Of a stretch of 13,493 nt of DNA, positions 13,027 to 13,493 are shown one piece after another. This stretch comes from Gemmatimonadota bacterium (GTDB lineage: Bacteria; Gemmatimonadota; Gemmatimonadetes; JACCXV01; JAHWKZ01). A program made the position numbers and the translations under genes. The stretch covers positions 1 to 13,493 of the forward strand of contig DAOWHI010000205.1 of assembly GCA_030641505.1 (NCBI GenBank), read 5' to 3'. Below the pieces are notes generated by a model. It was given only the letters and a program-made list of their open reading frames with translations. It ran no database searches and was not told where the DNA came from. Position 1 is the first letter of the stretch. Every line of letters starts with the position of its first letter.

Positions 13027-13493
13027 TGCTCGATCTTCGGCTGCTGAGAACCGATCCCGATCAATTACGCAGTGGGATCGCCAAGCGGGGCGAGGCGGCG
13101 GACATCGATCGCTTGGTGGCGCTCGATGCCGAGCACCGTCGGGCTCTAAGCGAGAGCGAAAAGCTGAAAGCCGAGCGCAACGCCCGCTCGAAGGAGGTCG
13201 CCAAGCTGTTGGCGGCTGAGGAGCAGGGTGACGCCGAGTCGCTGAAGTCCGAAATGCGCCAGGTCAGCGCGCGCATCAAGGAACTCGATGAGCGATCGGA
13301 GGCGCTCAAGGAGAACCTCGACGGATTGTGGCTCGAGATTCCCAATCTCCCGCACGAAACGGTTCCCGCCGGCGATGCCGAGCAGAACGAAATCGTCCGC
13401 ATGTGGGGAACAATCCGGGAGTTCGATTTTGCGCCCCAGCCTCACTGGGATCTCGGCGACGAATTGGGGATCCTCGATTTGGCGCGAGCGGCC
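13026..13493 (+). CDS. serS: serine--tRNA ligase, N-terminal part
   Basis: SerRS attaches serine to tRNA-Ser and to tRNA-Sec. The first 156 codons are present and the gene runs off the window end. It begins MLDLRLLRTDPDQLRSGIAK, as SerRS usually does, followed by the long antiparallel coiled-coil tRNA-binding arm (about residues 30-105, with many Glu, Lys and Arg). Then come LWLEIPNLPHETVPAG and the conserved link PHWDLGDELGILDLARAA, which leads into the catalytic domain. The catalytic motifs lie beyond the window. The ATG shares one base with the stop of the lipoprotein gene; the upstream CGGA is a weak ribosome binding site, so translation may be coupled. The N-terminal arm recognises long variable arms, as in the tRNA-Sec encoded near 1.6 kb. 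Confidence 0.95.
   Translation, partial: MLDLRLLRTDPDQLRSGIAKRGEAADIDRLVALDAEHRRALSESEKLKAERNARSKEVAKLLAAEEQGDAESLKSEMRQVSARIKELDERSEALKENLDGLWLEIPNLPHETVPAGDAEQNEIVRMWGTIREFDFAPQPHWDLGDELGILDLARAA

Overview
The window is GC-rich, densely packed, chromosomal housekeeping DNA from a diderm bacterium. Several features fit the Gemmatimonadota or a related member of the Fibrobacterota-Chlorobi-Bacteroidota (FCB) group: an LpxH-type lipid A enzyme, a DUF5683 envelope protein, a SPOR lipoprotein, and a GlmU-like protein of the alternative type known mainly from Bacteroidetes and relatives. The phylum is an inference; no rRNA is present. No mobile element, CRISPR array or phage gene is visible. Most neighbouring genes overlap by one to four bases.

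Layout. Bases 1-147 are the 3' end of ispH, followed by an alpha/beta hydrolase (163-1176). A hairpin at 1186-1210 separates it from a convergent small gene of unknown function (1218-1424, minus strand), which has its own promoter and ribosome binding site. A selenocysteine tRNA gene, selC, lies at 1582-1680; it has a UCA anticodon, a six-pair D stem and a long variable arm. Next come a DUF5683 protein and murI, overlapping by four bases. On the minus strand, lpxH and an MFS transporter form a pair that converges on murI. Starting near lpxH on the plus strand are ftsY and recG. After a likely promoter at 8441-8470 come manC, a SPOR lipoprotein and a GlmU-like protein. The last block is an SDR sugar-nucleotide epimerase/reductase, an unrecognised lipoprotein, and the 5' part of serS, which runs off the window.

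How the genes fit together. Much of the content serves the cell envelope: murI supplies D-glutamate for peptidoglycan, lpxH belongs to lipid A synthesis, ftsY delivers membrane proteins, the SPOR protein probably binds peptidoglycan, and manC, the GlmU-like protein and the epimerase/reductase handle activated sugars. selC and serS belong to one pathway, since SerRS places serine on tRNA-Sec before it is converted to selenocysteine.

The most unusual points are the selenocysteine tRNA itself and an in-frame UGA at codon 25 of the otherwise intact MFS transporter, about 3 kb from selC. That codon sits where I recall relatives having tryptophan, and I see no convincing SECIS hairpin, so a UGG-to-UGA mutation or sequence error is more likely than selenocysteine insertion. 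recG appears to start at a rare CTG codon, and manC and possibly lpxH look leaderless.
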